Assembly: GCA_030544235.1 (NCBI GenBank)
Contig: CM060475.1
Coordinates: 10,032,909 to 10,096,908 of the forward strand
Length of the DNA stretch: 64,000 nt
Direction: 5' to 3'
From: Lepturacanthus savala
Taxonomy: Eukaryota > Chordata > Actinopteri > Scombriformes > Trichiuridae
Shown here: positions 11,041 to 24,100 of the stretch, in pieces
Numbering within the stretch: the stretch's first letter is position 1
Layout: each line of letters begins with the position of its first letter
The notes under the pieces: model-generated
The model's input: the letters and a program-made list of their open reading frames with translations, nothing else
The model's database searches: none
Told to the model about the DNA's origin: nothing
Program-made: the position numbers and the translations under genes

Positions 11041-14000
11041 GACTGACTGGCATTATACATATTAAATACATTGACTGTACTGCATTGTACAGTGTTAGAC
11101 ATTAAAGACCCTAAGACCTTCACATTGTACAAGAAAAAAATACCTAAAAAAACATTAGAATAATTAGAATAAGACATAAACAGATATATTGGGTCATGGT
11201 GTATGTGGAAGATGAGGTGACAGGATCCACTGCAGCTTCCAGATGAACCAGGATAGAGTCAGACCCTCCAACAACATGAAGTATCGTCTGTGAATGAGAA
11301 AACACACATTTAAAATTATACAGTATTAGATATTTACTGCTCTCAATTATACAGTTTTAGAGGTGTTTATAATGTAAAAATACCTCAGTGTTTGTGTTGG
11401 AAACAGATATACAGGCGTTTAGCCTTTACACAGCATCACATGTTCTAACTTCTTCCACTGCAGCTGCTTCTCAGCATTTTGTGCTGTTTACAGTGACAGG
11501 ACAGAAATAGAAAAGTCCGGCATGTCGTCACGGTGACATGGGAACACAGAAAACCTGTCGTATTACTGGATGATGTTCAGGAAAGTTGGAAACCCGGTGA
11601 ACTCCCAAAACATGGAGCTTCCAAAACAAAACTTCCCACGTGCTGATCTTTGAGTTCCCCGTTAATACTGAGTCATAACAGTCAACACGCTGCAATGACT
11701 AAATGTGTGTTTCAAGAAAACATCCCCACACTGTGCAACAGCTTTCAGAGGAGTCACACAAAACAGACATTTGTGGGAAAAAACCTTCAGTGATTCATTT
11801 CAGCTGCTTTCAGTTTGAGAAACAGGAAAACATCCTCAAACACAGAATTAGCCTACAGCCAAATTACAGCTAACATTAGATCTTAACTGGTCACTTCTGA
11901 ACTATATTTACCAGATAGTGGAGTTTTATTTTGAAATTCAATCACATTTTCTGTCATCTTGCAGAGCAATTCCAACCAATAGTATTGTTACTTCCACCTG
12001 TCAATCAAGTCATCCTCTATGATAGAATGAAGGTTAGCTACCGCTGCATTCGTCCAGCACATGTCCAGATTAGCCCACTTTTAAATGGTCCAATCGAATT
12101 CCTCCCAACGTTTAGTCCTGACCCTGTGTCCTCTTCATTCTGGAGAGACGTCTTGATAGATGAGAGCCTAACGCTGTTAAAGTTGTTGTTTCTTGATGCT
12201 CTGATCTGGGGGCCAAATCTTTCTCTTTCATCTCAAATGATCTACCATTTATACTGTCCTTAGGTCCACTCCTCCAGATGTTCCAGAGAGTCCATTCCTG
12301 GTCAAACCTCTGTCTGTTTCCTGATGGTCAGCTGCTTTGAGACAATCCAAAGAACGTACAACAGATGCTTCTTAACCTCTAACATCACCTCTCACCATTT
12401 TTACTCATTGCATGTCCAACTTTCATTCTTGCAAGGTTTAAATTAACCGGGTCTCTCATTTTACAAGACAGGAACAGAAAATTCACGCCAGTGAAGCCAG
12501 TGTTTTGTGATATTCCTCCAGTTTCTACACAAAGTCAACAATTAAAGGATGTTGATCTCTCTTTTCCTCTCAGGTGTGACCTCCTACTGTACAGAGTGGG
12601 CGGAGCTACAGGTGGTGCTGTCGGTCTGAAATAAAACCAGTACTGAGGACTTTTACTATCATTCTACTGCCATCTCTGTGTCTTTTCTCTCTGTATCTAC
12701 TGTCTTTTTGTTGTCTTTCTCTACATTTCTGTTTGGTGAGATATCTGAATCCACCAGTTGATGATAAATCATCTTTACTTAGAGTTTATGCAGAGTTGTG
12801 TTGCAGAATTTCTCCTGAGAACCTAACAGCAGTAAAAGTAGCAGCAGAATAAAGCCTCTCTGGTATTTCAGGGGATTTCCTTAAATTCTGGAAGAAGTCG
12901 TGTTATTTATATCTTTCACTAGCAGCTGAAGGATTATTTGGGTCTTAAGTCCTTTGTGAGAAAGCCTCCTCGCCTCACAGAGCTTTTCTTCATGTAAGCT
13001 GGCATGGAAAATATCCCTCGTCTTCTCCGCTCTGCGTTCCAAACCTGAGACGTTCCAAGTGGGGGAGCTCACATGGTGGCGTTGGCCCCGAACAGGCGAC
13101 ATCTGCAAGCACTTTCCAGATCACTGCAGCAGCTGAGCAGCACAGAAAAAGCCCGCTAATATGATTCCTGGACCAGTCCGCCGTGCCCCAACGTATCATC
13201 CATCTTAAGTAGCGTTCAGCATAAATCAGAGATGAAGGTCGTCACCTCACTGCCAGTCTCAATGAGTCCACAATGAGCAAAAGGAAAGTACCTTCAACAT
13301 GTGAGCTGTGAAGTCAGGTAATCTGATGAAGGCCTGCTGGGAAAACAATCCACCAATCATTGAAGGTGCTCAGCTCAAACTGCTAACAGCAAGGGACTAA
13401 TCAATACATGATTCGTTTATTGATTGGGCCTGATCATCTCCTCAGGATGATCATAAGGTTGTGGGTCTTTTTCCAATAAAGGAGGAGACAACCACAGATG
13501 TTCTTTTATGAGTTTCATAATTCATGAGTGTTGAATTATGGGTTGTTTGTAGCCGCGTTGCTAGGTTAGCAGCTTTCTGCATCTGTACATGAACACAACA
13601 TAAAGTTTTGTTGCCTTGTAAATTCCTGTTCCCTGGAAATGATGCTGGTCATTTATTTGTTTGTTGGAAGTTGTAGAAACGTTTAAGCTGATTTGTGTTT
13701 TAAGGTCCATTTTGGATTTTAGATCCAGAGTCAGTTTATGCTTCCCGTGTTTATAAGGAGTGTGAAGACAGACATACCCCACTGAACTACTTCCAGAGGG
13801 GAAGGAATCCAGAAATCTTCCTCCCCGATGAATGGAGTTATAGCTGATTTATGGCTCCATGAGCTGAACATGGAATTAGAGGTCTACTCCTCCACGCTGG
13901 ATCTCTGGGTCTAACAGGAGGGGAGATTTATTCCCTCAGTGGTTTTGATGTTTGTCTTTAAAGTGGAGATTTCCTCTGAAACCTTTGCTCTGATCTATGA

Positions 14001-14442
14001 ATTGAGCAGGATGGAAGATGGCAGCTTACATGGCCTCCTTCCTCAGAGGAAAGAGCAAAGAGAAAGTTGTGTTTATAATTTAGAGGATTTGTGTCAGTGT
14101 GACGACCATGTTCCTTGAATAAAGGATTATCATGCTGGTTGTGGTTAAACGGCACTAAAGATGATATAAGGTCCAGCTCTTTAGCTCAGATATTCTCTAA
14201 TTCACTTGATCCAACTGATGCCTTCGCCAACATAAAATGTTTAGAGTTTATCATATCTAAAGGCTTAAGATATATAAAGTTTAAGTTTAACTTTCCTGTT
14301 ATTGAGTTAGAACTCAGTGATTCATCATGTTATAAATTACAGGAACCAATCAAAGACAAATCAATCAACCAATCAGAAAAGGACCCTATGTTTAAGATCA
14401 CTCTTAACTCTAATATCATTTATGCATTTTTACTATTTAAAG

Positions 14443-14479
14443 CATATTTCTAGTTTCAGCTTCTGAAACTAGAAATATG
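14443..14479. repeat. Perfect hairpin, 17-bp stem, 3-nt loop
   Basis: CATATTTCTAGTTTCAG, loop CTT, then the exact reverse complement. No surrounding gene or element explains it. The stem is too short for a normal microRNA precursor, and a terminator role has no meaning here; it may be a remnant of a palindromic insertion. Confidence 0.85.
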
Positions 14480-16444
14480 TTTCTGTGTAATATCACAATA
14501 TCGAATAAGTTACCTCATTCTTCAGTCTGACATTATACTGGTAAAATAACTAGAGGTGAGGAGAGACGGGTAATATTTAATAATTTCTAAGTAGAAGATG
14601 AATAAAGCTGTTTTCTAGCCAGTGACATGGATGACCGTCTTCATTTCAGTTTTATTACCATATTTAATTACCATAAAACTTGACTTATCTTGTCATTATT
14701 TCCCTCGTCTGGCTGACAGTTTCCCAGCAGCTCCTCAACGGACCCGGACTGAAGTAAGTCTTTGTGTTTCTACTTTCCTCCGTCGTTTCCTCCGCCCTCC
14801 TGACAGGAGACGAAGGCTGAACGCTGGCTGCCGTCCCACAGACTCCACCACGTGTCTCTGGAAAGAAAACATAGACTAATCACTCAGTAATTACCTCCTT
14901 ACCCAGCAGCCTACCTGAGAGCCGGAGGCCGTGGCTGGCGGCTGGCACGGTGCATCCTCACCTCACGGTGACAGATGGAAGGTGAAACCTCAGTTTGACA
15001 GTTTGAAGGAACAGGAGGAAGAAATGCGAGGGGTCGTGTAGTGGTTACTCTTTGTTTCTGGATGCGAGAATTAATCCTCAGTTTGATTTTCATCCAGGAA
15101 CCTCGAGGTCGGATTGAAGCTCTTCCTAAACCTCTCAGTGCTGCCTTGTGTGTCAGGTACCTTCTTCCTGACTGCAGCAGAAGTCAAGTCTGTTACCTGG
15201 GTGGTTGGAATCCTTAATGATTCTCTTTTTCCTATATGTCAGGTAGAACTCTTCCTGTTGTCCAGCTGAGTGAACCACTTGGTGCTGTTTCCTGTCAGGA
15301 AGTCGAGGATCCACACGCAAAATGAGGTTTTAATCCTAGATCCTTGATATCTGTAACAAGCCTGAACTCTGGTTCAAAGCTTCATCAGTACAGAGGTGAG
15401 AGCCAATAGACGCTAATCATTTAGGTTAGGGTTAGAGTTAGAGTTAGGACCTCTTTAGGTTTAGGTCCTAAAAATCTCATAGTTCTCTATCATCCATCTA
15501 GATTATTAGAGGTTCCAGAAGAAGTAGAATGGGAGGCAGAGCCTTCAACTACCCGGCACTAACTGCTAACAGCTAACATCTGTATGTTCGGTATGTTGGT
15601 GTTTTGAACAAAGAGTGCAAATTCATGCTCATAAGGTTAAAAAAGTTCACAGTTTGATCTGAATGAGCCATAAGAACAAAAAAAAGATATTTGGATATAT
15701 AGACAGAAGACTATAAATAGGATAATTCTGCAGGTTACATTCTTAACCATCTATATGATGTAAAATACCAAAGTACTATTAGTGCTGTTTATTGGTATTG
15801 GTACTAAGTACTCCTATCTGTTAAAGGTTTTATTTATTGTTTATCACGTGGTAACTTGAAAGGAGTAAAGTTGTTATTGTCACATGTAATAGTGGTAATA
15901 ACAGGAGTGATTATGCAACCAGATTAGTGTTTAAATCCAGGAAACTTGAGTCTTAATTGGAAAATGGACTCATTGGTTTTTAATTGGCTGTGGGATACCA
16001 GCACCTCGTTAGCCTAATTGGCAGCAGGAGCATCTCCACTGTAATAACGGCCTCCTGAATGAATCCAAGCCCCTCAGGCCTCGCCACCGTTTGATCTGGA
16101 AGCATTTAAGGTTTACAGGAGAAAGCGTGGAGCTGCTGTTGTTCACCACAACGAGCTCCATGAATGCAGAGGAGGAAAAAAACGGAGAAGACAAGAGGAG
16201 TGAGTGTTCTCGGAGAAGCTGCAAGACGTGTTGCAGCTCGTCGTCTGCAGCTGTCAGAATCTTTACTGCCGTTCCACTTCAAAGCAGCTGGATCTCACCT
16301 CCGCTGCTTCTCCTGCTTTAACTGTCTCAGTGAAACTCATCTTCTCTGCTGATGATTTATCTGCTGCACAAAAAATGTGTTGGGACGATTGTTAAAAACC
16401 AGTTCACGCTTTCATTTCATGTTAGGATTTTATGTTTTGTGTCT

Positions 16445-16830
16445 ACGCTACCGTCACCTGGCAATTTAGTGTTTCCCATGAAAAGACACACTTTTATTTC
16501 CCACCATGAGTTGTAAAATGAATAGAAAATATAGTCAAGCCATTGACAAGGTTAGAAATAATGATTTGTGACCCCATGTGATGCTCCAGATACTACTTTT
16601 CTATCTTCTCTAAGCAGCGAAACTGTTTCCAGCTGTGCTAACATGATAGCATCAAGGGTTTTCTAATCATCCATTAACCTTCTGATGCAATGATCAAACA
16701 TGTTGAACCATTAGTGTGGAGTGATAGTTGCTGCAAATGGGCCTCTCTACACCTATGTAGATATTGATGCACCAAAACCAGACATTTGCAGCTAGAATAG
16801 TCATAAAGTTTGAACAGTAGGGTATGTGCA
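16445..16830 (-). mobile_element. Tc1/mariner-like MITE, copy 2 (inverted)
   Basis: This is the reverse complement of the elements at 9480-9830 and 36949-37309, sharing for example CAAATGGGCCTCTCTACACC and the text ACCTTCTGATGCAATGA. Against copy 1 it also shares a stretch around 16600-16680 (CTATCTTCTCTAAGCAGC) that copy 3 lacks, so copy 3 carries an internal deletion or copies 1 and 2 an insertion. The ends are diverged. Open frames across it are spurious. Confidence 0.65.
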
Positions 16831-17635
16831 CCTTGAAGGGATCTTCTGATGACCAGTGGACTCTTGTCACTTGCAAAACATTGATGTTGCAGGTTTTTCC
16901 TGACGTTCCTGTGCATCATCTGCTGTTTCGACGTCTTCCTGCTTCCTGTTACATGTGACGGGGACACGTGTTCACACAGGCTGGAGAGCCAGGCCAGTGT
17001 TGGGGTTTCTCCTCCTCCTCCTCCGCTGCAGTCAGAACTCAATCCAGAAGAAAACCTGTCAACATTCTGCACGTGTGCAGCGGGGTGTGTGTCGGGATGC
17101 GAGGTGGGCGGGGCTTGTTGTGTAAGCACATGGCTCACAGCGCCAGGATCAGTGTGAGTGTGAACAGACGTCCGCTGACAAGAGTCTCAGAGTCTCGCTG
17201 GCTTGTTGAATGTTTAGTGTGAAACTGTTAACGTCTGCCGCTGGTTTACATTCCTGCTGTCACATGAACCTTCAGCTGCAGCTGCTAAACTAACAGCAGC
17301 CACATCTTCACTTGGATTATTCCCATATATATTCATATACATTACACTCCTGTCAGGTACCCGTGCAGCACAAACCTTGTATCTCCATATTTAGCTTTCT
17401 TTATGAATCAATTCTATTGGTCACATTCTCATGTTTCGCTTTAACCAATCAAATTGATTAAAAAGATCTTGGGACTATAACTAGATCCTCAAAACCTCAT
17501 GTCTCCATCCCACCTACATCTTGAGTGAAGTGTTGGCACCTGGCACCATAGTAACTACAAACATCTACTCACAAGGTGGCTAGAAGGAAAAAAACATTGA
17601 TATGTTCAGAGAAAAACAAGATGCTGAGAAGAAAA

Positions 17636-17790
17636 CAAGTTAAGAAAATGACTTGTTAAGAAAAGGAGGAGGAGAGGAGTGAAAACAGGAGGGAGAGTTA
17701 AAGAAAAAAGGGGGAAAAATCATGTTTAACGTCCAGAGAAAAAAAGGGAGGAGGGAAAGGAGGGAAGGAAGGAGGGAGTGTACAGTATGG
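17636..17790. repeat. Purine-rich tract upstream of abi3bp
   Basis: About 150 bp of almost pure A/G on the + strand (GGAGGAGAGGAG, GGGAGGAGGGAAAGGAGGGA) lies about 250-400 bp before the abi3bp start codon. Such mirror-like polypurine tracts can form triplex DNA and are common near promoters. A regulatory role is inferred only. Confidence 0.75.
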
Positions 17791-17797
17791 GGGTTTG

Positions 17798-18031
17798 TGA
17801 TGTCACAGAGACCACACCCCCCCGCAGAGGCTATAGATGCTGGCATTTGTTTGGTCCTCTTCACATCGAGGACGTCCAACGGCTGAACAAGTCCTAAGGC
17901 TGACCGACCTGCAGGGACAGACACTTAGTGAAGTTGTCCAGCTCCTGGTCGCTCCTCGTCCTCCTCTTCATCCTCCTCTTCATCTTCCTCTTCATCCTCC
18001 TCTTCATCCTCGTCTCCTGGAAGCTGTGATC
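17798..18031 (+). promoter_or_regulatory. Likely core promoter and 5' UTR of abi3bp
   Basis: The stretch contains a CRE-like TGATGTCA (17798-17805), a C-run, and a TATA-like CTATAG (17831-17836), followed by a pyrimidine-rich leader with 12-bp CTCTTCATCCTC repeats (about 17965-18015). An ATG at 17837 is in frame with the signal-peptide ATG at 18032 with no stop between. It would add 65 residues of low-complexity Pro/His/Leu sequence and hide the signal peptide, so I prefer the ATG at 18032. The transcription start cannot be fixed from sequence. Confidence 0.35.
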
Positions 18032-18122
18032 ATGGCGGGCATCGCTCCCCTCCTCCGGGTCCTCCTGCTGCTGCTTGGAGGGACGATTCTGTTCAGCTGC
18101 GTCTCTGCACAGAAGCTCAGAG
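18032..18122 (+). CDS. abi3bp: abi3bp exon 1: signal peptide
   Basis: Begins MAGIAPLLRV, followed by five Leu, then GGTILFSCVSA with a likely signal-peptidase cut before QKLRG. The exon ends in phase 1 at a GTCAGT donor. A minisatellite starts only about 25 nt downstream of this donor. Confidence 0.9.
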
Positions 18123-21100
18123 GTCAGTCCCCGAAAAAGCTGCTGACAAGCAGGAATACACAGGAATATACAGCAAATACACAGGAATACACAGGAATAT
18201 ACAGCAAATACACAGGAATACACAGGAATATACAGCAAATACACAGGAATACACAGGAATATACAGAAAATACACAGGAATATACAGAAAATACACAGGA
18301 ATATACAGAAAATACACAGGAATATACAGCAAATACACAGGAATACACAGGAATATACAGAAAATACACAGGAATATACAGCAAATACACAAGAATACAC
18401 AGGAATACATAGCAAATATGCAGGAATACACAGTAAAAATATACAGGAATACACAGGAATATGCAGCAAATACACAAGAATACACAGGAATATACAGCAA
18501 ATACACAGGAATATACAGCAAATACACAAGAATACACAGGAATACATAGCAAATATGCAGGAATACACAGTAAAAATATACAGGAATACACAGGAATATG
18601 CAGCAAATACACAGGAATATACAGTAAATACACAGGAATATGCAGGAATACACAGCGAAGTAATACACAACAGATGAACAGGAATATACATGAATAAACA
18701 GAAGAATAAACAGGAATACACAGGGATAAATAGGAATACACATGAATAAACATGTGGAGGGAAACAAACATGAATTCTCACATAATGTGAAAAATAAACC
18801 TGAGTCAGCAGAGGAACAGTTTGAAATAAATGCAGTAAAATAGTAAACATGATGCATAAACAGGTAATCAACATGCAACAATAACATGTTTAACATACAA
18901 CTAACAGAATGAAAGAATTTACTGCAAAACATGAAACTTGATCAGAGTAAGTCCAACACCTTGCAGAATTATTTCATTTATTCCTTTATTCCACTATTCC
19001 TCTTCCTTTATTCCATTATTCATTTGTTCCATTATTGCATTATTCCTTTATTTCATAATTCAGTTTTTCTTTCTTTATTCCTTTATTTCATTATAAATTA
19101 AACTATTCCATTATTCCATTATTATTTGTTTCATTATTCTTTCATTCCAATGGATGATCATTCATTATTTAATTTTTTTTCTTTATTTGAGTTATATGAA
19201 TCTGGCTGGAAGATCAAAATCATGACTAGTATTTTTACTTGAACTAATCAAATTGATCAGCTGATGGAGTGATATGATACTCAATAATAGAAAAATTCAT
19301 ACCAGACTAACTCAACCAAAAACATGATGTTTCACCGCATCACATTTCATGTTTTGTAGTGAGACACTAGAGACAGAGACATGCTCTCACTGTTCATAGA
19401 ACTATAGTTTATAGTTTTGTGTGTGTGTGTGTGTGTGTGTGTGCGTGCATGTGTGTGTTCATTTGTTTCTGTGCAGGCAGGTGTAGCTTCCCCTGAGGAA
19501 GGCGGAGTTATTTCATGATGTAACCTGTGATTTTTCTGCCTCGTTGAGCGTTGAAGAGTTATTGGATGTTAAAGTCTGATATTACTTCACCGGGCGAGAG
19601 ACCAAGAACAACAGAGAGAGAGAGAGAGAAAATTGTCCTGTAGTTTATTACTGATGAGTGAGAGTGAACATGTGATTCTGACCAGTAACACTGATTCATT
19701 CACTGGTTTATTCACAGCTGTTAGACTTGTCTTTCACAGGTTACGTTCTTGCTGTATAAGATTTGTAGGGTAACTATGGGTGTCATGAAATGAGCCTACA
19801 AATAAAATATATTCTTCTTATTATTTATTTTTTATTAATATGTCAAAATGGATGCTTTCCCTGGTGATTTTCAAGCTGGATTCCCCCCAAAAAACTATTT
19901 AAAACCATGGAAGCTAATTAGTGGTTAGATGAAAGCAGCTATCATCCAGTTCTATGTGATTATCAGGAAGCTGAGGATCAGTAACGAGGCAACGTGAAGC
20001 TCATCAAGTCTCAGCAGCTGCAGATAAAACAAACATCCTGAAGATTTAAAACAACTGATCCACACACAGCTGATCCACAGCTGATCCACAGCTGATCCAC
20101 AGCTGAGTTTTTGGATGGTTCTGAAAATCTCTGTGAGTCTTTGGACAGTTTGAAGATACATGCAAGTCTGGATGGTTGATGATCCAGGTGAGTCTTTGGA
20201 TGGTTTGAAGATGATGTGGGCACTGGAATGGTTCTGAAAATACACAAGTTATTGAACAGTTTGAGGAATTAACTGAAGATGAATGTGAGTCTTTTGACGG
20301 TATGAAGATACATGAATGGTTTGAAGATATGTGTAAGTCTTTGGACATTTTGAGGATGTGACTCTTTGGAACGTTTGAAGATTCATGTGAGTCTGTGGGT
20401 GGTTTGACGATGAATGTGAGTCTGTGGACATTTTTAAGATGAATATGAGTCTTTGGACTGTTTGAAGATGAATGTGAGTCCTTGGATGTTTCTGAAAATA
20501 AACAAGTCTTTAGACAGTTTGAGAATTAACTGAAGATGAATGTGAATCTTTTGACGGTATGAAGATACATGAATGGTTTGAAGATACATGTAAGTCGTCT
20601 TTGGAGAGTTTGAGGATAAATGGAACATTTGAAGATACTGTGAAAAGTCTGTGGGTGGTATGAAGATACGTGCGAGTCGTTGGACGATTTGTTTTTGAGA
20701 TGAATATGAGTCTTTGGAGTGTTTGATGATACATGTGAGAGATAAATGTTGAAGATAAAGGTAAGTGTTTAGATGGTTTGAAGATGGTTCTTAAGATACA
20801 TGTGAGTATTCAATTCTGAAGATATAAACCATCTTTGGACTGTTTGAAGATAAACATAAATCTTTGCATGGTTTGAAGATACATGTCTTTGGAGACTTTG
20901 GAGTCTCCAAAGACATTTTGAGTCTTTGGACAGTTCTGAAGATTAATGTGAGTCTTTAGACAGTTCTGAAGATTAATGTGAGTCTTTAGACAGTTCTGAG
21001 AATAAATGTGAGTGTTTGGACAATTTGAAGATAAATGTGAGTCTTTGGACAGGTCTGACAGTAAAGTGGTATTAATGGACAGAGGATCTGAGCAGCTGTG

Positions 21101-24100
21101 AGATAGCTGAGAAGTGAGCTGTTATCATGCTGCTTCACGTTAAACAGACTCTTTTTGTCTTGCCGTCTTTCATGTACAGTTTTATCCCCTCCACTCAATC
21201 AGCTGCTGTGGAAAGTCTCCGAAAGCCGAGCGCTGCTGCCAAGAATGAGCTGCATGATTCCACATGTCCAGCATGTCGACCTCTCTGTAGGCTTTTCCCA
21301 CACTCATCTGTAGGACGCCAGCAATCTGCTAAACAAACATCCTAAAGAAAAGCCGGACGGCCGAAGACGGATGTGCGGCTGTCGGAAACACAGGAGGCCT
21401 CCCCACAAACAGGAGACATGTCGGGACCCTGAAGGCCTGAATTCAGCTGATTGTTCTTGAAACAGAACAGCACAGTACAGACACTCAATCTGCTGCAAGC
21501 TCCTTTAAAGGGACATGCCACTCCGTTTTTACACTTAAAGACTTCTCTGACAGATTTCAGAAAGTAAATGTTAGGTTGAAGTTAATGAACTCTTCGCATC
21601 ACTCCTCTACGGAGGCCCAGATGGCCCAAATCTGAGATCTGTTCCCTTGTAAGCAAAACTATCATCAAATAGATACAAACAACTTGGGCCCAGCATCTCA
21701 TGTATTTGACTAAAAGCCGTAAAGTTTCAGTTAGAAAGTCAGAATTCTGCCTTCTTCATTCTTCTTCCTCTAATCCTAGCATCTCTGTTTCCTCTCCACA
21801 GTGCGACGTCAGAACATGAAGGTTCGGATCAACGCCACCGGAGACACCATCGTGATGAAGTTTGTTCGGCCGAATCCGGACGTGAAGCTGGAGGGTTACA
21901 TCCTGGGATACGGCAGCAGTTTGTTCTCCAAACAGTTCATCCAGCTGCCGGAGAATGGGAAACCCTACGAGACGGAGATGGGTAAGAAGACATGCAGAGA
22001 TAATAATAATTAATGACGGTAATTAATGAAGGTGAATCCGGACCTCCAGAGATTTTTAGGTTGGAGGAAGTTAAATTAGCTTTAATGTCTTTTTGTAAAA
22101 TAAAGCAGCGTTACAGATTTAAAGACATACGGAATGTGTCTTTCAGGCAAAGGTTGCAATTAAAAACATCTCTGGAGCTTATTTCTTCACACGTGAAACC
22201 TCAGTACTCGTGGGAAACTGGAACTTTGATACTTTGGGGAAAACAGGAACATGAGAAGTGTTGAGCCTCAGCAGCAGCAGCAGCTGTCTCACTCTATCTG
22301 TCTTTCTCTTTGTCTTTTTCTCTCTCTCTTTGTCTTTAACCTGCTTAGTTTAATGCGGCTGGTAAACCAGACTTCTTCCATGTTGTTTCACTGAGGGGAG
22401 GAAATCAAACCCACAGAATAAATGATAGAAACATTTAATCTCCATTTTTTGTGGCTCGTCCATCATCAGTGCTGTGTCTGCCCTGAATTACCCTGTCAAT
22501 TAAATCCTATGGGCGGGGCTATGGTGACGTGGGTCATGTTCAAAACCATTAACAACTGTAGAATAAAACTGGAGCCATTCATGTTGTTCACCATAATACT
22601 GATCAGGATTTAGATTCATCTTCCTGACTTCTCTCTAATACCATCAGGAGTTTTAACTTCATCTCTTTAGTTTCAAACATGTTATTAAATGTCATAAATG
22701 TAAACAATGAATACTTATAAATGAAGTGTAGTAATGCAGAACATTTTTAAACACACATTTTGTTGGTTTGAAGAAAGAGAAAACAATAGAGTGAATGTGT
22801 GATGATCATTTATCTTCATCAGTGAGGTTCTGACAAAGTAAAAAGCTGTTTCTCAGCTCGGTGACAAATGAGATGCTCAGAGAAGAGGAAAAAGAAAAGA
22901 ATGGATGACTCTGACCATGACCTCTGACAAGTAGTGAGTCACACCAGTGATTGATGAGGTCAAGAGGAGGAGGAGGAGCATGTCTCTGCTTGTCACAGGT
23001 AAATAAACCAAGTCCAAGCTTTGAAGAATGTACAGAAGAAAGGCGACTGTAAAGGTGTGAAAGTTTCGACATAGAGTCAATACAGGAAGCAAACTTCATT
23101 AAAAATTGTTTCCAGTTTCCAGGTTGGTTCCATTTTTCCCCATTTAGTTCCAGTGGGTTCTAGGTTGCTTCCAGGTATTTTCTAGATTGTTTCCAGTTGT
23201 TTCCTGGTTTTCCAGGTTGTTTTCAGTTGTTTCCAGGTTGTTGCAGGGTTGGTTTTGGTATTTCCAGGTTGGTTTTGGTGTTTCCTGGTTGGTTTTGGTG
23301 TTTCCTGGTTGGTTGAGGTGTTTCCTGGTTGGTTGAGGTGTTTCCTGGTTGGTTGAGGTGTTTCCTGGTTGGTTTTGGTGTTTCCTGGTTGGTTGAGGTG
23401 TTTCCTAGTATTTCCAGGTTGTTTCCAGGATGTAGTCTGGTATTAAACCTTGAAACATAAAACTGCAGATTCTTAGGTATTAAAGTGTTTTCACATGTTC
23501 AGACAGTTTTTCTCTGTAATTGTTCCCATGTGTTTGTCTGATTTCTGTCCGACTCTCTGCTCTGGAGGTCGTTTTAATGGGAGAACTAAAACACGCCATG
23601 ACATCATCATCACCATCATCTTCCTATTCACTGCATTCCTTGCATGTTTGTGCCTCCCGGCAGCCGCTCCACATGGTGCTGAAACTCTTAAACTTCACCT
23701 TCAGATTAAAACCAGTTAACGGTTTGTTTGTTTAGTTTCTTGGACATGATGAGGATTTCTTCTTCTTCACGTCATCACTGATTCTTCGAGGAGAAATTCT
23801 TCAAAAACCGGAACAAACAAACATCGTCAAATCTTTTAAATTTAAAACAGAAGCTCAATTAGAGGTAATTACAACATAACAAGATGTTGGATTACTTCTG
23901 TTCTGTTTCAGATGCAGAGCCTAAGTATCTGGTGGCGGTCCAACCAATCCCAGTCAATGACGTGAAGAAGCACTGCACAGGTATGCTCCACCTCTTCCTG
24001 CCAGGTAAACACTGCTGCACCGAGCCGACAGGAGGTCTCACTCTGTCCTCACCTGTGTGCACAGGGAAGGTGAACCTGGACAAGCCACTCAACCTGGTGA

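Larger units (their letters stand above)
4730..17640. other. Intergenic spacer impg2 to abi3bp, no gene found
   Basis: Neither strand holds an open frame with a recognisable domain, a chain of phased exons, or a tRNA/rRNA-like structure. Short open frames here look like chance: they have no splice context, no family resemblance and ordinary composition. The space is partly filled by repeats listed separately: a degenerate 20-24 bp array (5455-6010), two TTAA-flanked MITEs (7439-7757, 8391-8556), two copies of a Tc1/mariner-like MITE (about 9480-9830 and 16445-16830), a tandem array at 10497-10800 and a common dispersed repeat (10822-11040). Between them (11.1-16.4 kb) I see nothing specific except one near-perfect hairpin at 14443-14479. 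Confidence 0.7.

Noticed and set aside
18145..18740. CRISPR-like repeat array
   Set aside because: Units are contiguous without unique spacers of constant length, there are no cas genes, and the genome is eukaryotic.
17894..18932. Long antisense open frames (up to 326 codons) over the abi3bp intron 1 minisatellite
   Set aside because: All three - strand frames are open because the repeat unit lacks stops; the peptides are Cys/Ile/Tyr repeats with no domain or splice context.
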